Assembly: GCA_021816895.1 (NCBI GenBank) | Contig: JAKAWW010000001.1 | Coordinates: forward strand, 743,067 to 807,066 | Direction of reading: 5' to 3' | Length of the DNA stretch: 64,000 nucleotides | Source: Microcaldota archaeon | GTDB taxonomy: Archaea > Micrarchaeota > Micrarchaeia > Micrarchaeales > Micrarchaeaceae | In this document: positions 41,067 to 50,102 of the stretch, piece after piece | How positions within the stretch are numbered: the first letter of the stretch is position 1 | Layout: every line of letters starts with the position of its first letter | Notes under the pieces: generated by a model | The model's database searches: none | What the model was told of the DNA's origin: nothing | What the model saw: the letters and a program-made list of their open reading frames with translations, nothing else | Made by a program: the position numbers and the translations under genes

Positions 41067-41789
41067 TTAGATATTGAAGAACGGGAACGGCTCTGCAAGG
41101 TTTATTACGCGCACATACGTATAGGCTTTGTCCGTTACGGAATTTGTGGGCTCTATGGAGTCGGTGCTGTAATTGTATTTCAGGTAGTTGAATATGTTGC
41201 CGCTTCCGAGCTTGACATATGTGAATATCTTTCCGTTGTCGCGCATGAGCTCGAACGAGCCCAGATAGTGCTCGCCCTTGTAGAAGAATGCATACGCCTT
41301 TGCGCTGCTGCCTCCGTATTGCGAATCATTGACAAGTGCCTTCGCAAACGACTCGAAGTCGCCTGCCTTCACGATGGTGAGCTCTATGTCCTTTGCCTTT
41401 GCTTCTACAAAGAAGCCTGTCTCGAGCTCCAGTACCGGCGCCTTCATTATGCTATAGTCGCTTAGGCTCGCCGCTATTGTGTCCCGCATCTCTATGTATT
41501 CGCTTGCTGCGCTTGGGTTATAGACAATGAACTTGCTTATCTTGTTTGCATTTGCATAGTATACGACCTGCATGCCGCTTATCTTTTCACCTGTTCCGAA
41601 TACCTTGTATGCGCTGCCGTCTTTTATGGCGCTTACGTGCTTTAATGTGCCGGATGCGGCCATGTACCTTGCTAGATCGACAATAGAGTTCAGCCTTACA
41701 TAAAGCACCTCGATTTTACCTTTAGCAGATCTGCGGCTGCCTTTGGCTCCTGCTTTTGCTTTTGAGTTTTTCTTTGCACTGATCGCCAT
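41067..41789 (-). CDS. Unidentified protein following an exported protein gene
   Basis: A 240-residue protein with a very basic N-terminus (about 1-30, AKKNSKAKAGAKGSRRSAKG) and an alpha/beta body without membrane segments or cysteines. Strand-rich parts such as GMQVVYYANANKISKFIVY and a C-terminal TDKAYTYVRVINLAEPFPF suggest a compact domain. ATG at 41789 has GTGAT upstream and lies four bases after the stop of the exported protein gene, so the two form an operon. The basic tail could bind nucleic acid or acidic surface polymers. I do not recognise the family. Confidence 0.65.
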   Translation of the reverse strand: MAISAKKNSKAKAGAKGSRRSAKGKIEVLYVRLNSIVDLARYMAASGTLKHVSAIKDGSAYKVFGTGEKISGMQVVYYANANKISKFIVYNPSAASEYIEMRDTIAASLSDYSIMKAPVLELETGFFVEAKAKDIELTIVKAGDFESFAKALVNDSQYGGSSAKAYAFFYKGEHYLGSFELMRDNGKIFTYVKLGSGNIFNYLKYNYSTDSIEPTNSVTDKAYTYVRVINLAEPFPFFNI

Positions 41790-41793
41790 TTTA

Positions 41794-42627
41794 TCACGCC
41801 AAGCTCCTCGCAAGCTTGTCTATAAGGTACATTACAGAATAGGCAGGGGCATAGATGTTAGGAAACGCTATTGCGCCCTGCCCTATCGCACTGTAATCGT
41901 TCGGTATGCTCGCCTTTACAAGCATGTCTATGCCTACTGTCTTCGACACAAGGGAGCTTGCCGATGAATTAACAGCTAGGCGAAGCTTGTAAAGCCCTGG
42001 CTCGTCCTCATATATACTGTATGCGAATGTCTTCGATGTTGAGTGCGGCGCTATCACTGTTTCCTCGTAGCTCCACGCGGGGGCGCCTGAAACGCTTATT
42101 GTGAACGGGCTGTCTGATACGCCTGTGTTGTTTATGCCTATGTGTATTAGCGCTGGCTGCCCAGGGCCAACGCTTATGCTGCTTGGATAAACATTCAAGT
42201 TAAAGACGTTTGGCGTCACATTCACGAGAGCGCTGAACGTCAGGTTGCCTATCTTCGAATAGTTGCCGGTGTTTATCGCCTTCAGGTAAAATTTGTATGT
42301 ACCGTTTTGGGCCTGCGGCGAAGCAGTGATCTTGACAGAAAGCTGCGGCACGTTCAATGCCGAATTGACAACAACCCATCCAGGCGGCAGGCCGTACGCC
42401 ACGAATTGGTTCCAGCCATAATCGAGGAATGCGCCAGAGCGGTTTGTGGTCGCAGACGATATCGTAATGTAAAAAGGCTCCCCAGGGCCCACATTGCCAA
42501 GGAATATGCTGCCGTTGGGATTGATAGTGGCGTTATATGGCTCTACCACATTCACATAAGTGCCATTGGCATACGCTGCAAAAGCGAACAGTATTGCAAG
42601 TGCGAGTATGGCACTCTTCATTTTCAT
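41794..42627 (-). CDS. Exported beta-rich surface protein
   Basis: A 277-residue protein with a signal-like N-terminus (about 3-22, SAILALAILFAFAAYANG). The body is strand-rich with many N-x-S/T sequons, which suggests N-glycosylation. The layout resembles two tandem Ig-like or NPCBM/NEW3-type domains: PGEPFYITISSATTNRSGA, then QLSVKITASPQAQNGTYKF, and GQPALIHIGINNTGVSDSP, then EPGLYKLRLAVNSS. The C-terminus has a weak hydrophobic end (AYSVMYLIDKLARSLA) that could be an anchor. ATG at 42627 is preferred over one 15 bases upstream. Function is unknown; a cell-envelope component is likely. Confidence 0.7.
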   Translation of the reverse strand: MKMKSAILALAILFAFAAYANGTYVNVVEPYNATINPNGSIFLGNVGPGEPFYITISSATTNRSGAFLDYGWNQFVAYGLPPGWVVVNSALNVPQLSVKITASPQAQNGTYKFYLKAINTGNYSKIGNLTFSALVNVTPNVFNLNVYPSSISVGPGQPALIHIGINNTGVSDSPFTISVSGAPAWSYEETVIAPHSTSKTFAYSIYEDEPGLYKLRLAVNSSASSLVSKTVGIDMLVKASIPNDYSAIGQGAIAFPNIYAPAYSVMYLIDKLARSLA

Positions 42628-42685
42628 TTCAACATTGCCCACAATTATGCTGCTTATATTTCACTGCTCAATAATATAAAACTTT

Positions 42686-43225
42686 TTATCCTTTGCTGTT
42701 CATGGCATTGGCCGCCATTGCAAGCACATAGTTCACATCATTGCGCAATGCAGTTATGCTTGACGAGTTTGACACTATGAAATCAGCGCCTTCTGCCAGC
42801 CTGCCCAAGCCAAACTTGTCCTCTTCGCTGTCTCTCTTGCGCATTACCGCATAGGTATACGCACGCTCCCTCTTCTTCAGCCTTTCCAGCCTTATGGTGC
42901 TGGGTGCGGTCACGTATATCAGCACAACCTCTTTGCCAGTGCTTTTGCGTATGTAATCGAGCTCGCTCTTGCTCCTCAGTCCACTGAACACGGTGTTCTT
43001 CGCTATCCTGTTGTGTTTCATGGCAAGCCTTGCCACTGCTGACTTGCCGTATCTTCTGCGCAGCAGCTTGCCTTCTTCGAGGACGCTTATCGGAGTTATA
43101 GGCTTGCGCTCCTTTTTCATGAGGAGCCTTATCTGCGCCGAAAGCTCAATCACCTTGAAGCCGCGTCTTTTCATAATGCTGGCTACGGAGGATTTGCCAG
43201 CACCAGGCCGACCCGCTATTGCCAT
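42686..43225 (-). CDS. Dephospho-CoA kinase-like P-loop kinase (UPF0200 type)
   Basis: A 179-residue P-loop NTPase with GRPGAGKSS (about 6-14) at the N-terminus, a segment SVLEEGKLLRRRYGKSAVA in the substrate region and a lid-like RLERLKKRERAYTYAVMRKR. This layout fits the archaeal UPF0200 group, related to dephospho-CoA kinase and adenylate-kinase-type enzymes. Substrate is uncertain; it could phosphorylate dephospho-CoA or a nucleotide. ATG at 43225 follows TTGATA. It is ten bases downstream of the pilin gene on the same strand. Confidence 0.75.
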   Translation of the reverse strand: MAIAGRPGAGKSSVASIMKRRGFKVIELSAQIRLLMKKERKPITPISVLEEGKLLRRRYGKSAVARLAMKHNRIAKNTVFSGLRSKSELDYIRKSTGKEVVLIYVTAPSTIRLERLKKRERAYTYAVMRKRDSEEDKFGLGRLAEGADFIVSNSSSITALRNDVNYVLAMAANAMNSKG

Positions 43226-43235
43226 TATCAATGCA

Positions 43236-43784
43236 TCACGTATATTTAGTGCTTATTGTAGCCACTTCTTCAATATTATGCATATTCTGCGGAAGTCCCG
43301 TATAGGTATAGTTAAGCCACACATATCCTGTAAACGCTGATCCAAGCGATGCTTTTGCTATGCCGCCGCTGCCATAGCAGTATAATCTTACTACAACGCT
43401 GTTGCTTGAATATACATCAAGCCCGCCTTGCAGCTCATTGGATGGATACTGCGCTGCGCCATAGCCCTTTACGCCTATGTTGCCATACATTGGCCCGTTT
43501 CCTGTTATGTTTGCGACTGTGGAGCAGGCTGCGCCAGTTATGTCCATTTCGCCTCCTGTAGCCTGCGCAAACGAAAAGGTAAGCACCCCGCTGGTGTTTA
43601 TCGAAGCGAGATTGCACATGAATGAAGGCGCAGGGTTGCAGTATGAAGGCACTATTGTAGGATTGAATACGCCTATGCGGTATATTACGTAAAGCGCCAC
43701 AGCTATTATGAGTATTGCTATACCGTATGCTATCAGGAAGTCAAGCGCCGCCTGGGCCTTGCTTGGATGCGCGCTATGCCTCAT
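43236..43784 (-). CDS. Type IV pilin-like protein
   Basis: A 182-residue protein with a class III pilin-type signal: RHSAHPSKAQAALDFLIAYG, then a hydrophobic helix AILIIAVALYVIYRIGVFNP, the same layout as the two LamG proteins. The mature part (about 45-182) has cysteines (CNPAPSFMC and two more) and no LamG domain. ATG at 43784 is chosen; an ATG three codons upstream is possible. It overlaps the end of the response regulator gene by 11 bases, so pilin translation may be coupled to the regulator. Confidence 0.78.
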   Translation of the reverse strand: MRHSAHPSKAQAALDFLIAYGIAILIIAVALYVIYRIGVFNPTIVPSYCNPAPSFMCNLASINTSGVLTFSFAQATGGEMDITGAACSTVANITGNGPMYGNIGVKGYGAAQYPSNELQGGLDVYSSNSVVVRLYCYGSGGIAKASLGSAFTGYVWLNYTYTGLPQNMHNIEEVATISTKYT

Positions 43785-44988
43785 CCTTATCATCGCCTTT
43801 ACCTACCTGCAGCTTCACGCCGCTAGAATCGCGGGTTATCTTTACGTCAAGGTCTTTGTCGCCGAAAAGCTTTTGCAGCTCGTCATACGTGTATGCACCG
43901 ATGGGCCTCGCTGCATCGCCTTTGCTCCTCAGTATCTCTTCCCTTCTCTCCTTTATCTTCTCCTTTTGCAATACCTCGAAAGTGAGGGTAAGCTTTGGCA
44001 CCTCGTTTGAATCGAACAGGTTATCGATGTCAAGATCTAGCATCCTGTAGCCCTCATCCTGAAGTATGAAGGGCAGCACGGCGCTGAACTCCTGCTTCAC
44101 CTCGTCGACTGCTTTCAGCACGTCGTCATGAAGCCCCGCAACCATGAACATTTCGCTGTTCAGGAAGCCGACGAACACGTTCTGCACCTTTGTGCTTATG
44201 ATATCTTGCAGCAGCTGTGATATCAGGCGCAGTATCACCATCGCTGATCTTTCCCCGAATTTCTTTGCATAGTCGCCCAGATTGTTTACCTTGAGGGAGC
44301 CGATTGTATAGCGCGAATCCTCCTTTATGGAATGCTCTATCTCATTGGTAAGCCTTTCCTCGTCAGGCAGGTCTATCAATGGATCAAACCTCTTGCCCTT
44401 TTTCTTCAGGAACAGCGTGACCAGGTTCCTCAGGTCTGCAGGCTCGAATGGCTTCTTGATGTAGTAGTCAGCGCCGTACTTTATCCCTTTGAACCTGTTG
44501 CTCGTGGGGTCCATGGCGCTCACTATTATTACTATGGTGTTGCTGAGCTCGGGATCACTCTTTATGGTCTGGCATATGTCGAGCCCGTCCTTGTGAGGCA
44601 GCATGAGATCTAGTATCACCAGGTCCTGCTTGCTTTTCCTCATGAAAGGCACCGCTTCTGCGCCGTCGTAAAGCTGGTTTATCTCAAAATCCTTGCCTAT
44701 CGATATGGCCATCAGCTTGTTTATGTTCTTGTCATCCTCTACTATGAGCACCTTGCGCAGGTCTTTCTCCTGCTGCAGCATGTAATACGTGAGTATGCCT
44801 CCGCTGCTCCTCGAAGCGATCACCTTCATAGCTGCCAGCTCTGCCAGGCCCTGCTTGAGCGAATTTTCGGCAAGGCCCCTGCTAAAGGCCAAGCCGCTCA
44901 GCTCGCTGTACGTCACCTGCTGCCTGTCGTTCAATACATTCAGTACAAAATCCGCGCCTTCCCTCGCATTGGTCGCACCGGCATCCAT
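43774..44988 (-). CDS. Response regulator with N-terminal winged helix and C-terminal GGDEF-like domain
   Basis: A 404-residue protein in three parts. At about 1-72 is a small winged-helix-like domain (DRQQVTYSELSGLAFSRGLA). At about 78-195 is a receiver domain with Asp85-Asp86, the phosphoacceptor Asp127 in VILDLMLP, Ser157 and Lys179 in IKKPFEP, all in place. At about 200-350 is an alpha/beta domain that resembles a degenerate GGDEF domain without a GGDEF motif, followed by a charged tail. ATG at 44988 has GGTGAC six bases upstream. It is followed by a pilin gene and is probably paired with the kinase at 46222. Confidence 0.82.
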   Translation of the reverse strand: MDAGATNAREGADFVLNVLNDRQQVTYSELSGLAFSRGLAENSLKQGLAELAAMKVIASRSSGGILTYYMLQQEKDLRKVLIVEDDKNINKLMAISIGKDFEINQLYDGAEAVPFMRKSKQDLVILDLMLPHKDGLDICQTIKSDPELSNTIVIIVSAMDPTSNRFKGIKYGADYYIKKPFEPADLRNLVTLFLKKKGKRFDPLIDLPDEERLTNEIEHSIKEDSRYTIGSLKVNNLGDYAKKFGERSAMVILRLISQLLQDIISTKVQNVFVGFLNSEMFMVAGLHDDVLKAVDEVKQEFSAVLPFILQDEGYRMLDLDIDNLFDSNEVPKLTLTFEVLQKEKIKERREEILRSKGDAARPIGAYTYDELQKLFGDKDLDVKITRDSSGVKLQVGKGDDKDEA

Positions 44989-45108
44989 ATAGTCACCTAC
45001 TAGCATATCGCACATAGGAATATTATACTTTTCCATCTTTGCTTTTTATTGCCGGTCCATGGGCTTAGCAAGAGATAAAAGCTTTTCTGGGCAATATATC
45101 CTGATGCT

Positions 45109-46113
45109 ATGGCCATCATGCAGAAAAAGAAGCAGAGAGGCAGGGCGCCAGTTTACGCTGCAATAATAGTTATATTGATAGTCGCGATTGCCGCTTCCAT
45201 ATATTTAAATGCGGTATCGGTCAAGGCCATTGCGGTAAGCGCGCCTTTGAATGCGACCATAGGCAGTGCGCCTTCTATATTCTCAATCAAAGGCAATGAA
45301 TATGCAATGTATGTTTCAGGCGCGCAAGGCGGCAATGTCGCATATGTCAATATAGCCCAGTTTCCTACAATGGTAAAGCCAATGCTTTATGTGAAGCTGA
45401 CGCTGCACAACACTACAAAGATAAACGCAGGGAGCAATTACACCACAATCGAGATAAGGCTTAACTCCATATCAAACAAAAGCATAGGCGTTACAATAAT
45501 ACCCATAAGCGCAAGCCTTCTCATAGCACCAGATTCCGCTAGCATAAAGACAGTATATGTAGGCCTTGGAGGCCCTGCGGGGAGCATATCCATACACACG
45601 AATTATACTTCAACAACTATTGCTTCGAGCACCACGACCGCCACGACGAGCACAACTTCGATAAGCGCGCAAGTAAACCAGACGCAAGTTGAGATACAGA
45701 ACCTGCTCAACAAAGACAAATTCTATCCATTGGTGATGAACTTCTCAAAGCTTTACAGCAACACAAGCTCTTGCACGCTGCAGTCGTATGACACCGCGTA
45801 TGTTGGCTACTATGGAAGCACGCCTTCTGGAACGTACACATACCAGAACGTAAGCCAGTTCACACCATACAACATGCTTGAAAGCACCATAGGCCAGCAC
45901 GGGCTGTACATAACTAACTTTGTGGCGCTGACAAGAAGCTCTTTCTACAACAACACATCGGCGCTGAAGATTACCATGAATGTCACATCTGGCATAATCA
46001 CCAATACAACCCTTGGCGGAGTATATGCAGGGCTTAGCTATGCAACACTCCAGAATTTGTACAAGGAGGCCGTTGTCATAGGAGGCCCATGCGGCATATA
46101 CGTTGCGCACTAA
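45109..46113 (+). CDS. Single-pass exported protein with Ser/Thr-rich linker
   Basis: A 334-residue protein with a basic N-terminus, one membrane helix (about 15-33, VYAAIIVILIVAIAASIYL) and a large outside part rich in Asn, Ser and Thr with many sequons. A Thr/Ser-only linker (about 165-185, ASSTTTATTSTTSIS) separates two domains, typical of glycosylated archaeal surface proteins. The second domain has two cysteines (about 222 and 330) that could form a disulfide. It is divergent from the response regulator gene. No family recognised. Confidence 0.7.
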   Translation: MAIMQKKKQRGRAPVYAAIIVILIVAIAASIYLNAVSVKAIAVSAPLNATIGSAPSIFSIKGNEYAMYVSGAQGGNVAYVNIAQFPTMVKPMLYVKLTLHNTTKINAGSNYTTIEIRLNSISNKSIGVTIIPISASLLIAPDSASIKTVYVGLGGPAGSISIHTNYTSTTIASSTTTATTSTTSISAQVNQTQVEIQNLLNKDKFYPLVMNFSKLYSNTSSCTLQSYDTAYVGYYGSTPSGTYTYQNVSQFTPYNMLESTIGQHGLYITNFVALTRSSFYNNTSALKITMNVTSGIITNTTLGGVYAGLSYATLQNLYKEAVVIGGPCGIYVAH

Positions 46114-46221
46114 GCGCATATTTTTCATTGGGCATGTGCGCCCGTTGATTCTTGCTTGGATTGCATTACTAATGCGCGCATTCATGAAGAAAGGGAGATA
46201 CTAGCTATTGCATGCCATTCA

Positions 46222-48471
46222 CTATGGCACGACGCTTTTGCCTGCTTGCTTTTGCCTCGCAGATTTCGGCTTAACCCTTAGGGTGAACCAGAACCTGCTG
46301 CCCACGCCAAGCTCAGACTCGAATCCGATCTTGCCGCCGTGCAGGCGCACAATGTCCTTTGCTATTGAGAGCCCAAGGCCCGTGCCTGCGCCGTCCTGCT
46401 TCACAAGGCCCTTCTTTGGAGCCTCGTAGAACTTCCTGAAAAGCTTATGCTTGTCCTCGTCGCTGATGCCGATCCCCGTATCAATGACATCGCACTGTAT
46501 GTATTTGGAGCCCTTCCTGTATATTTTAACAGTTATTCCGCCCTTTTCAGTAAACTTTATCGCGTTGCCTATGAGGTTCACGAAAACCTGTATTAGCCTG
46601 TTAGGATCGGCGTAAACCTTTGGCGCGTCGAATGCGACGTCCCATGCAAATGAGAGGCCTTTGCCTGCTGCGCTTTCCTGCAATGCTTTTATGCTCGGAT
46701 TTTCGTAGAGGTCGCGCATATCGACTTCTTTCGGCTCAAGCTTCACCTTGTTTGATTCGAGCTTTGCGGCATCGAGAACCTGCTGTATTATGAGCATCAG
46801 CCTGTTGGCCTCATCTATTATTGTCAACACATAGCTTTTTTGCTCATCGTTGATATTGCCGAACTCGCCGTCATACAGCAATTTGGAGAAGCCCTTTATA
46901 TTGGTAAGTGGCGTTTTCAGCTCGTGCGAGATGTTGTATATGAATTGCGACTTCAGGTCGCTGGTCGAATGCAGCCTTTTGAGCTGGTTCTGCAGGTCGC
47001 GTATTGCAGAATCCTGGTCCCTAAGCATGCGCTTCGTCTCCAGCTCTTTTATCACTATTATGTAGCTGCTGCTGTTGTCAGCGCCTTTGAATGCGCGTAT
47101 GGAATGCGTTGCGGCTATGCGCGCGCCGCTCTTTGAAATTATGTCGGTATATGAATTGTTGACCTTTCCGCCGTTCCTCACATAGGTTATGTCCCTGTCT
47201 AGCAGCGATGGGTCTGCGTATATGGCCTTTATGTCCTTGCCGGCCATTTCTGATTTAGAGTAGCCCAATACGCTTTCCACAGGCATGTTCACGTCAATTA
47301 TATAGCCAAAGTTGTCTACGGTCAACACCATGTCAGATGTGCCATTTATGAAATCGTAGAAGGCGTCCTTTATGTCAGAGAGGTACTTCTCCGCGTTTGC
47401 ATTGTATACGAAAAACATGAACCCTCCGGCCCAACGTGATGCAATGAAGCGCACGTGCGTGGGCATCGCATTTATGTTCACAAGGTCAGTGAATCCCGAT
47501 ATGCTCCCATTGTTTAGCACAGACATGTTATTCTTAAACGCGCCTTTCTCACTGTCTATCACTAGGTCCTCGATGTTTTTTCCCGCCACATAGCCGGCAG
47601 GGTACCCTGTAAGCTTCTCTATGTTCTGCGTGGCTTCTATTATATTGCGCTGCTCATCAGTATAGACGAGCATGGACATTGGATCCTTGCTTATGGTCTC
47701 GCCAAGAGCATTGAATTTTTCTGCGCTTGTAGCGTCGCTAAGCGCCACATGCAGAAGCTTGTCGCTTATCTTGCTTGAAGAGACGTAATATATGCGCTTC
47801 TTTCCATCTATCTGTATTACTACTTTTGCTGTTTTGCCGGAAAGCCTTGCAAGCGAGTTAAAATCCATCCCGGTGAACTCATTGACCTTTGACTGGAGCA
47901 ACTGGCGGAACTCGCCTAGCGCCGCCTTGTTGCTCTTCACTATGGTATTGTCGGTGGCCACAAGCAGCTGTATTGGTATATTGTCGAAAGCTCCGCTGAA
48001 ATAGTTCGCCACTTTTGTGTTTTTTATCTTCTCGTAGCGGTATGCAAGCTCAAGGCCCATCGCGGAGGAGGCCATAGCTATACCGCCTACAATCTGCTCG
48101 TTGAATTTGTTCTCTGTTCTTGAGAGAAGCTCGACTATCATTGACGCCTTGCCGTGCAGATTTATCGGCAGCACCGCGCAGCTGGCATAGCCCTGGTTCC
48201 TGTAGCTTATAAGCTCCTGGAACGATGAGTATTCGCTTAGCTGGTTGTCTATGTAATACTTGCCTGTGTTGGATACGTATCCATGCAGCGTATTCTGCTC
48301 GGCGTTCTGCTCCACTACATCATTGTTTATCACATTTATCACGTTTACTGTATCAACGCCATAGATGCTGCTTACTGCGGCCTTGAAATGCCTTATCATC
48401 TCGTCCTCGCTCACGCTCGAGCTGTATATTGGCGAAAGCTCGCTGAGCAGCTTTGGCATAAGGTCGTCCAT
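46222..48471 (-). CDS. Sensor histidine kinase with PAS domains
   Basis: A 749-residue soluble kinase. The N-terminal region (about 1-150) is GAF-like. PAS-type domains follow, with the clearest at about 265-370 and 375-490 (VLTVDNFGYIIDVNMPVESV). The HisKA helix has the phosphorylated His516 in NISHELKTPL. The HATPase domain has NLIGNAIKFTE, DTGIGIS and GTGLGLS. There is no membrane segment, so it senses a cytoplasmic signal. ATG at 48471 has GGTG nine bases upstream. With the response regulator 1.2 kb away it forms a likely two-component pair, rare in reduced archaea. Confidence 0.88.
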   Translation of the reverse strand: MDDLMPKLLSELSPIYSSSVSEDEMIRHFKAAVSSIYGVDTVNVINVINNDVVEQNAEQNTLHGYVSNTGKYYIDNQLSEYSSFQELISYRNQGYASCAVLPINLHGKASMIVELLSRTENKFNEQIVGGIAMASSAMGLELAYRYEKIKNTKVANYFSGAFDNIPIQLLVATDNTIVKSNKAALGEFRQLLQSKVNEFTGMDFNSLARLSGKTAKVVIQIDGKKRIYYVSSSKISDKLLHVALSDATSAEKFNALGETISKDPMSMLVYTDEQRNIIEATQNIEKLTGYPAGYVAGKNIEDLVIDSEKGAFKNNMSVLNNGSISGFTDLVNINAMPTHVRFIASRWAGGFMFFVYNANAEKYLSDIKDAFYDFINGTSDMVLTVDNFGYIIDVNMPVESVLGYSKSEMAGKDIKAIYADPSLLDRDITYVRNGGKVNNSYTDIISKSGARIAATHSIRAFKGADNSSSYIIVIKELETKRMLRDQDSAIRDLQNQLKRLHSTSDLKSQFIYNISHELKTPLTNIKGFSKLLYDGEFGNINDEQKSYVLTIIDEANRLMLIIQQVLDAAKLESNKVKLEPKEVDMRDLYENPSIKALQESAAGKGLSFAWDVAFDAPKVYADPNRLIQVFVNLIGNAIKFTEKGGITVKIYRKGSKYIQCDVIDTGIGISDEDKHKLFRKFYEAPKKGLVKQDGAGTGLGLSIAKDIVRLHGGKIGFESELGVGSRFWFTLRVKPKSARQKQAGKSVVP

Positions 48472-48631
48472 GTCGCACACCTGGCAATGCAGCAGATGCA
48501 AAACCAAACATTTTATAGTTTACCAACAAAATATATAAAATGCAGTATGCAATTCTTCTTTGCTTTGCATATATTGCATAGGTTGCACTTGGCGTTTTTG
48601 TCGCTGCGGCTTTGCATGAGATGGTAATCCA

Positions 48632-49300
48632 ATGGAAGACAATGACTTCAGAGAGCTGTTTGACGGCATATACATGGTAGGAGGCAGGCTTGCAACCCTT
48701 AACCTTACAAAAGGCCGCAGAGTATACAACGAGGAGCTTGTAGAGAGGGACGGCAAGGAGTACAGGCTTTGGAACCCGTACAGGAGTAAACTTGCAGCTG
48801 CGGTGCTTAAAGGGCTCAAGCACATGGTGATAAAGAAGGGCAGCTCAGTGCTCTACCTGGGCGCTGCAACAGGCACAACCTCAAGCCATGTGAGCGACAT
48901 TGTTGGAGCTGAGGGCAGTGTCTATGCAGTGGAGCTCTCCGAGAGGAACATGAGGGAGTTTATAAAAGTATGCGAAGCGCGTGCAAATATGGTGCCCATA
49001 CTTGCAGATGCGCGCGATAGCTCTGCATATGAGCAGTATATCGAAGCATGCGACGTGATATACCAAGACGTATCGACAAGGGAGCAGGCCAAGGTGCTAC
49101 TGGAAAACAGCAGATTCCTTAAAAAAGGAGGCACTGCATACTTCATTGTCAAGTCGCAAAGCATAAACATAAAAAGCAAACCAGAGAGTATTTATGAAAA
49201 AGAATTAAATTTGTTGAATGGCAAGTTTAAGGTGCTTGAGAGATTCGGGCTTGAACCGTACGACAGCCTGCACCTCTTTGCAGTCCTTGAAAAATTGTGA
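48632..49300 (+). CDS. flpA: Fibrillarin-like rRNA/tRNA 2'-O-methyltransferase
   Basis: A 222-residue fibrillarin, the SAM-dependent catalytic part of C/D box guide RNA particles that 2'-O-methylate rRNA and tRNA. It starts with the archaeal core REYRLWNPYRSKLAAAVLKG-type segment (about 45-62). It has the SAM loop LYLGAATGTTSSHVSD and the later DVIYQDVSTREQAKVLLENS with the catalytic aspartate, followed by lysine in IVKSQSI. The partners Nop5 and L7Ae are not in the window. ATG at 48632 is preceded by GGTAATCC. The next gene begins five bases after its stop. Confidence 0.92.
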   Translation: MEDNDFRELFDGIYMVGGRLATLNLTKGRRVYNEELVERDGKEYRLWNPYRSKLAAAVLKGLKHMVIKKGSSVLYLGAATGTTSSHVSDIVGAEGSVYAVELSERNMREFIKVCEARANMVPILADARDSSAYEQYIEACDVIYQDVSTREQAKVLLENSRFLKKGGTAYFIVKSQSINIKSKPESIYEKELNLLNGKFKVLERFGLEPYDSLHLFAVLEKL

Positions 49301-49304
49301 GCGC

Positions 49305-50102
49305 ATGTTTGACTTTGTCAGATATTCAAGGCGTACGCCGAAGCCGACAGGCAGCTTCACATGCAACTATTGCGGCGCAGAAAACAGCTTTTTTGGCGGC
49401 ATTGCCATATGCACAAACTGCGAAAGCATGACCAGCACATCTCAGCAATCAAGCGCGGGGCATGCATCTGCAATTCGAAGCATTAGAGCGCACAACAAAA
49501 ACAAAGAATACGAAGAAAGCATAAAAGCTTATGACGTGCTTTTTGGCTTGGAGAAAGACCCCATGCTACTTTATGCAGAGGCCTTGACGTATATAGAATA
49601 CTCGAATTATGAGGTTTCCAGGATAAGGTATGACAGGGAGGGATTCATGGAAGAAAACTCAATGCTTAACCATCATGCCTCTGAGCTTTCGGCAAAGGCA
49701 AAACTGCTGCTCGCAAAATGCGCAAGCATGATATCAGGCAGCGCCGTTGCAGGAGATGCAAAGGCTGCAGCATACCACCTTTTTCTAGCACACCTCAAGT
49801 TCGGCGACATCTCTGCTGCGAGGGTATCCATTGAAGGGATAAAAAAGCTGAATGACAGCATGCTCTACGAGTATGCTTCAATGCTGCTTGACAGCGAAAC
49901 AGGCAATTTCAAGAGCGTACTGATGCATTCGGAAAAGCTCTTGAAGGCTAACTGGGAGCCGCATATTGCATTGTATTATTCAGCATATGCCCTTTTCAAG
50001 CTTGGCAGGATAAAGGATTCAAAAGCTATTGTTGCTTCGATAAGAAATGCGATAAAATCAGAGAATGCAGTGCACCTTATGGAGGCGATTGGGCGTAGCT
50101 GA
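49305..50102 (+). CDS. Zinc-ribbon protein with helical repeats
   Basis: A 265-residue protein. The N-terminus (about 17-38) is a zinc ribbon: CNYCGAENSFFGGIAICTNC with two CxxC pairs. The rest is helical, with TPR-like segments (YEESIKAYDVLFGLEKDPML and ALYYSAYALFKLGRIKDSKA) suited to protein contacts. ATG at 49305 has GTGAGC just upstream; the open frame before it lies inside the fibrillarin gene. It is probably co-transcribed with fibrillarin. Family not recognised. It ends directly at the GluRS gene end, tail to tail with no spacer. Confidence 0.7.
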   Translation: MFDFVRYSRRTPKPTGSFTCNYCGAENSFFGGIAICTNCESMTSTSQQSSAGHASAIRSIRAHNKNKEYEESIKAYDVLFGLEKDPMLLYAEALTYIEYSNYEVSRIRYDREGFMEENSMLNHHASELSAKAKLLLAKCASMISGSAVAGDAKAAAYHLFLAHLKFGDISAARVSIEGIKKLNDSMLYEYASMLLDSETGNFKSVLMHSEKLLKANWEPHIALYYSAYALFKLGRIKDSKAIVASIRNAIKSENAVHLMEAIGRS

